Source: Spirochaetaceae bacterium
Lineage (GTDB): Bacteria; Spirochaetota; Spirochaetia; Treponematales; Breznakiellaceae
Reading direction: 5' to 3'
Assembly: GCA_031257135.1 (NCBI GenBank)
Contig: JAIRPH010000071.1
Coordinates: forward strand, 1 to 8,698
Length of the DNA stretch: 8,698 nucleotides
Each line of letters starts with the position of its first letter. Within the stretch, counting starts at the first letter, position 1. This document shows, in pieces, positions 7,284-8,698 of this stretch. A program made the translations under genes and the position numbers. The notes under the pieces were generated by a model that searched no databases, was not told where the DNA came from, and saw nothing but the letters and a program-made list of their open reading frames with translations.

Positions 7284-7312
7284 TTGTTTAAATTCGGCCT
7301 ATTTGCTATTAT
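7284..7312 (+). promoter_or_regulatory. Promoter of the DUF3842 gene, predicting a leaderless mRNA
   Basis: TTGTTT (7284-7289, 3/6) and TATTAT (7307-7312, 5/6) are separated by 17 bp. The start of transcription expected about 7 bases after the -10 box falls on 7319, the A of the ATG. No Shine-Dalgarno sequence lies between the -10 box and the start codon. Confidence 0.55.
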
Positions 7313-7318
7313 TTGAGT

Positions 7319-7750
7319 ATGAAAATACTCATTATCGACGGTATGGGCGGGGGCATAGGCGTACAGCTTATCGGCAGAATCAAGGACATAGTCGGCGCAA
7401 ACGCTGAACTTATCGCGCTGGGGACCAATGCTGTCGCTACCGAGCGGATGGTAAAAGCCGGAGCCAGCCGGGGAGCTACCGGAGAAAACGCCATAGCCGT
7501 AACCGCTCCGCTCGGGGATTTTATACTTGGTCCTATCGGCATTGTTATCGGCAACAGTATGATGGGAGAAATTACGCCGGTTATGGTCAGTGCGGTACTC
7601 CGTTCTCCGGGGGAACGGATACTTTTGCCGTTGCAAAATGAGCATTTCCATCTTGCCGGGCTTGAGGCTCTGCCTCTGGCGAAAATGATGGACAAAGCCG
7701 CAGAGATATTTAAGGAACGGTTTCAGAAATATGCGAAAGAGGGGACTTGA
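7319..7750 (+). CDS. DUF3842 family protein
   Basis: This 143-residue cytoplasmic protein of unknown function belongs to the DUF3842 family, found mainly in Firmicutes and spirochaetes. Visible family features are the N-terminal strand and glycine loop MKILIIDGMGGGIG, then IALGTNAVATERMVKAGA, RGATGENAI, DFILGPIGIVIGNSMMGEIT and a late ILLPLQNEHFHLAG. The glycine loop resembles a nucleotide-binding or Rossmann start, but no function is established to my knowledge. The start is ATG 7319 rather than TTG 7313: TTG would lie between the -10 box and the predicted transcript start. No ribosome site precedes either codon. The last six codons and the TGA stop lie antisense within the tRNA-Leu gene. 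The gene is divergent from dapL, with promoters only 10 bp apart, which hints at coordinated or competing expression but proves no pathway link. Confidence 0.88.
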   Translation: MKILIIDGMGGGIGVQLIGRIKDIVGANAELIALGTNAVATERMVKAGASRGATGENAIAVTAPLGDFILGPIGIVIGNSMMGEITPVMVSAVLRSPGERILLPLQNEHFHLAGLEALPLAKMMDKAAEIFKERFQKYAKEGT

Positions 7751-7813
7751 ACCCCTACGCCGAAAGGCGCCGGAACCTAAATCCGGCGTGTCTGCCAATT
7801 TCACCACTTTCGC
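7732..7813 (-). tRNA. tRNA-Leu (anticodon UAG)
   Basis: The minus strand folds into an 82-base class II tRNA. The acceptor stem is GCGAAAG with CTTTCGC and discriminator A. The D arm has GTG/CAC around AAATTGGCAGA, and the anticodon stem CCGGA/TCCGG encloses TTTAGGT. The long variable arm CGCCTTTCGGCGT and T arm AGGGG-TTCAAGT-CCCCT complete the fold. The anticodon TAG (complement of 7777-7779) decodes CUA and other CUN leucine codons. The 3' CCA is not encoded and must be added enzymatically. The acceptor and T-arm end overlaps the tail of the DUF3842 gene on the other strand by 19 bp. Confidence 0.97.
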
Positions 7814-7824
7814 AGGACAAAAAT

Positions 7825-7853
7825 ATGGTATGTAAAAGATATGCCTTTGTCAA
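7825..7853 (-). promoter_or_regulatory. tRNA-Leu promoter
   Basis: On the minus strand a perfect TTGACA (complement of 7848-7853) is followed after 17 bp by TACCAT (complement of 7825-7830, 4/6). Transcription would begin about 5 bases before the mature tRNA 5' end. An A/T-rich stretch with the near-palindrome ATTTTTTAAATAAAAAAT (7891-7908) lies upstream. Confidence 0.65.
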
Positions 7854-8131
7854 TCCGGCGGTACGGTTGTTTTAAACATCAGGTTCATACATTTTTTAAA
7901 TAAAAAATAGAAAAAAGTCTCTTCTAAAACCCGCCCGTCGATGAAGGCTGTCAGGAAATTATCTCAATATTCAGCGTTGTTTTCTCACCTTTTTCGCGTT
8001 TTTTCATTTTCCTTTTTTGCCTAATTTTCAATAAAACGGGAATAGAAGCCGGATTTATACGCGTTTATAATGTATAGTATTTCATACATTATACAGTAAA
8101 TTATTGTAAATATAAAATAGCATATTGTATA

Positions 8132-8183
8132 TTTTTAGATACTATCTATTTTATATAATCTAAAAAGATATGTTTTTAGATAC
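8132..8183. repeat. TTTTTAGAT repeats, inverted and direct
   Basis: TTTTTAGAT occurs at 8132-8140 and 8173-8181, in both cases followed by AC. Its exact reverse complement ATCTAAAAA occurs at 8158-8166 between them. The middle copy could pair with either neighbour, giving two alternative 9-bp stems. Low sequence complexity makes some of this expected by chance. Confidence 0.55.
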
Positions 8184-8245
8184 ATTATAAAGTAAACTAT
8201 ATAAAACCGCGGTTGCAAGCGAGTGAGTAAAGTAAAATCAAACGC

Positions 8246-8272
8246 CTAGTTAGGTATATCTACACCAACTAG
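8246..8272. repeat. Imperfect hairpin CTAGTT(A)GGT ... ACCAACTAG
   Basis: CTAGTT (8246-8251) plus GGT (8253-8255) pairs with ACCAACTAG (8264-8272), giving nine pairs with one bulged A and an 8-base loop. It is a moderately stable stem of unknown role. Confidence 0.5.
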
Positions 8273-8334
8273 CTCTACCTTCTAGCGCATTGCGCTCTAC
8301 TCAATATAATGTATGTTCTGTCTACTTCAAAAAG

Positions 8335-8399
8335 TTTTTTTAGAAGTTACACACCTTCTAATTCCTTTTCCTTTTTTTTAGAAGTTGCACACCTTCTAA
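8335..8399 (+). repeat. Two tandem hairpin repeats (TTAGAAG ... CTTCTAA)
   Basis: Two 27-base copies, 8335-8361 and 8373-8399, are identical except for one base in the loop (TTACACAC against TTGCACAC). Each consists of a run of T, then the stem arms TTAGAAG and CTTCTAA enclosing an 8-base loop. The repeat pitch is 38 bp. The pyrimidine-rich stretch between them (TTCCTTTTCC and Ts) could act as a weak termination tract for the first hairpin. Confidence 0.75.
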
Positions 8400-8473
8400 C
8401 TTCCAAAATGCTTTACTAGCCTATAGGCTAAAAAAGCCCCTAATCAAAAAAACAAAAATGCCCGGCAGTCTCT

Positions 8474-8509
8474 CCCGAAAAACGCTTCTTCTTGTTTCCC
8501 GGATTTTTT
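8474..8509 (+). terminator. Weak terminator-like hairpin upstream of the last gene
   Basis: CCCGAAAAAC (8474-8483) can pair imperfectly with GTTTCCCGG (8494-8502), leaving an internal mismatch, and is followed by ATTTTTT (8503-8509). It would stop rightward transcription from the repeat region just before the next promoter. The fold is poor. Confidence 0.22.
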
Positions 8510-8527
8510 CAGGCCTATTCTGAATGA

Positions 8528-8556
8528 TTGACAGAGCCGGGGAAACTGGATACTAT
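8528..8556 (+). promoter_or_regulatory. Promoter of the exported-protein gene at the right edge
   Basis: A perfect TTGACA (8528-8533) is followed after 17 bp by TACTAT (8551-8556, 4/6 match). The transcript would start near 8563 and carry AGGAGA (8575-8580), eight bases before the ATG at 8589. Confidence 0.6.
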
Positions 8557-8588
8557 GCTGAAAATAATACCAAGAGGAGAAAAATTTA

Positions 8589-8698
8589 ATGAAAACGAGA
8601 AAAATTATGTTCGGGGCGGTTCTGGCGTTGGCGTTGGGAGGCGGGCTTTTTGCGAAAGGGTCCGCGCAACAGCCGAGTCAGCCCCAGCAGTCCGGCGG
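8589..8698 (+). CDS. N-terminus of an exported protein, possibly a solute-binding protein (3' end outside window)
   Basis: The first 36 codons are visible. They encode a signal peptide: basic MKTRK, a hydrophobic Ala/Leu/Gly core to about residue 21, then LFAKGSAQQPSQPQQSG. Cleavage is plausible after LFA or GSA. A signal ending in FAxGS or FANG followed by a Gln/Ser/Pro-rich linker is common in spirochaetal ABC-transporter binding proteins, so that is the best guess, but nothing in the visible part is diagnostic. There is no cysteine here, so a lipoprotein is not supported. The AGGAGA site eight bases upstream and a strong promoter support the start. If it is a binding protein, whether it pairs with the ATPase encoded at 5222-5974 cannot be judged from the window. 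Confidence 0.75.
   Translation, partial: MKTRKIMFGAVLALALGGGLFAKGSAQQPSQPQQSG

Larger units (their letters stand above)
8066..8314. repeat. Four copies of the 10-mer TATAATGTAT in both orientations
   Basis: Exact copies lie at 8066-8075 (+), 8084-8093 (-), 8180-8189 (-) and 8305-8314 (+). The first two face each other as a perfect 10-bp inverted repeat around an 8-base loop. The second and third are part of a longer direct repeat, 8084-8104 against 8180-8200, identical at 19 of 21 positions and 96 bp apart. Each copy contains TATAAT, the consensus -10 box, so some may be promoter parts rather than protein-binding sites. I found no convincing -35 partner; a TTTATA 17 bp from the 8084-8093 copy on the minus strand is the best. 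Confidence 0.7.
7814..8588. other. Repeat-rich, AT-rich region with no convincing gene
   Basis: Apart from the two flanking promoters, I find no convincing protein gene on either strand. Stops are frequent in all frames, and the longest start-to-stop stretch with any ribosome-site-like sequence is an 18-codon frame. The sector 8060-8205 is extremely A/T-rich and carries the inverted and direct repeats listed separately. It is followed by the perfect palindrome AACCGCGGTT (8205-8214). Further elements are four TCTAC pentamers (8259, 8274, 8296, 8321), a short hairpin AGCGCATTGCGCT (8285-8297), two tandem hairpins (8335-8399) and a perfect 14-bp palindrome TAGCCTATAGGCTA (8417-8430). It could be a regulatory region, an RNA gene, or the remnant of a mobile element; nothing seen decides among these. 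Confidence 0.6.

Noticed and set aside
7265..7807. Minus-strand 180-residue frame beginning MVKLADTPDLGSGA
   Set aside because: Its N-terminus is a translation of the tRNA-Leu gene, a well-known false protein, and the rest runs antisense through the DUF3842 gene.
7951..8007. 18-residue minus-strand frame MKKREKGEKTTLNIEIIS preceded by AAGGAA
   Set aside because: The ribosome-like site is only 3 bases from the ATG, no clear promoter or terminator frames it, and a frame this short is expected by chance.
8060..8210. Replication origin suggested by A/T-rich repeats
   Set aside because: I see no DnaA-box sequence (TTATNCACA) on either strand and no dnaA, dnaN or replication initiator gene nearby.
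8246..8300. Integron attC-like site around CTAGTTAGG ... CCAACTAG
   Set aside because: The arms do not match the RYYYAAC/GTTRRRY core, and there is no integrase or cassette gene in view.
8335..8399. Short CRISPR array
   Set aside because: There are only two copies, the interval between them is about 11 bases and pyrimidine-rich rather than a unique spacer, and no cas gene is present.

Overview
The window looks like a segment of a spirochaete chromosome, most likely a Treponema relative of the roughly 50% GC kind known from termite guts. This is an inference from three things: a lipoprotein/LysM gene pair resembling the treponemal membrane antigens TmpA and TmpB, a DUF3842 gene, and a DapL-type lysine-pathway aminotransferase. 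No database search was possible, so family names rest on motifs and remembered family features.

Layout: (i) bases 2-118 hold the end of an unrecognised + strand gene. (ii) RNase HI (rnhA) follows at 235-699, ending at a T-rich terminator-like site. (iii) A well-formed promoter at 753-781 starts a + strand cluster. It holds a 1221-residue lipoprotein made mostly of eleven tandem 84-87-residue repeats, an 8-bp-overlapping gene for an exported LysM protein (TmpB-like), and, 13 bp later, a polar-amino-acid-type ABC ATPase. (iv) The convergent minus-strand dapL gene lies at 6021-7226. (v) A compact back-to-back promoter region (7245-7312) drives dapL leftwards and a DUF3842 gene rightwards; the latter looks leaderless. 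(vi) A minus-strand tRNA-Leu(UAG) overlaps the last 19 bp of the DUF3842 gene tail to tail. (vii) About 770 bp without a convincing gene follow (7814-8588). This stretch is AT-rich and full of short direct and inverted repeats. (viii) A strong promoter precedes the first 36 codons of an exported protein, perhaps a solute-binding protein, cut by the window end.

Working picture: the lipoprotein and LysM protein are probably co-expressed cell-envelope components. The lipoprotein would be a long alpha-helical rod anchored in a membrane, and the LysM protein would bind peptidoglycan. DapL makes LL-diaminopimelate for lysine and possibly the cell wall. The ABC ATPase lacks visible permease and binding-protein genes beside it. 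The most unusual items are the mosaic repeat array, the leaderless DUF3842 gene whose stop codon lies in the tRNA T-loop, and the repeat-rich gap at 8060-8400.
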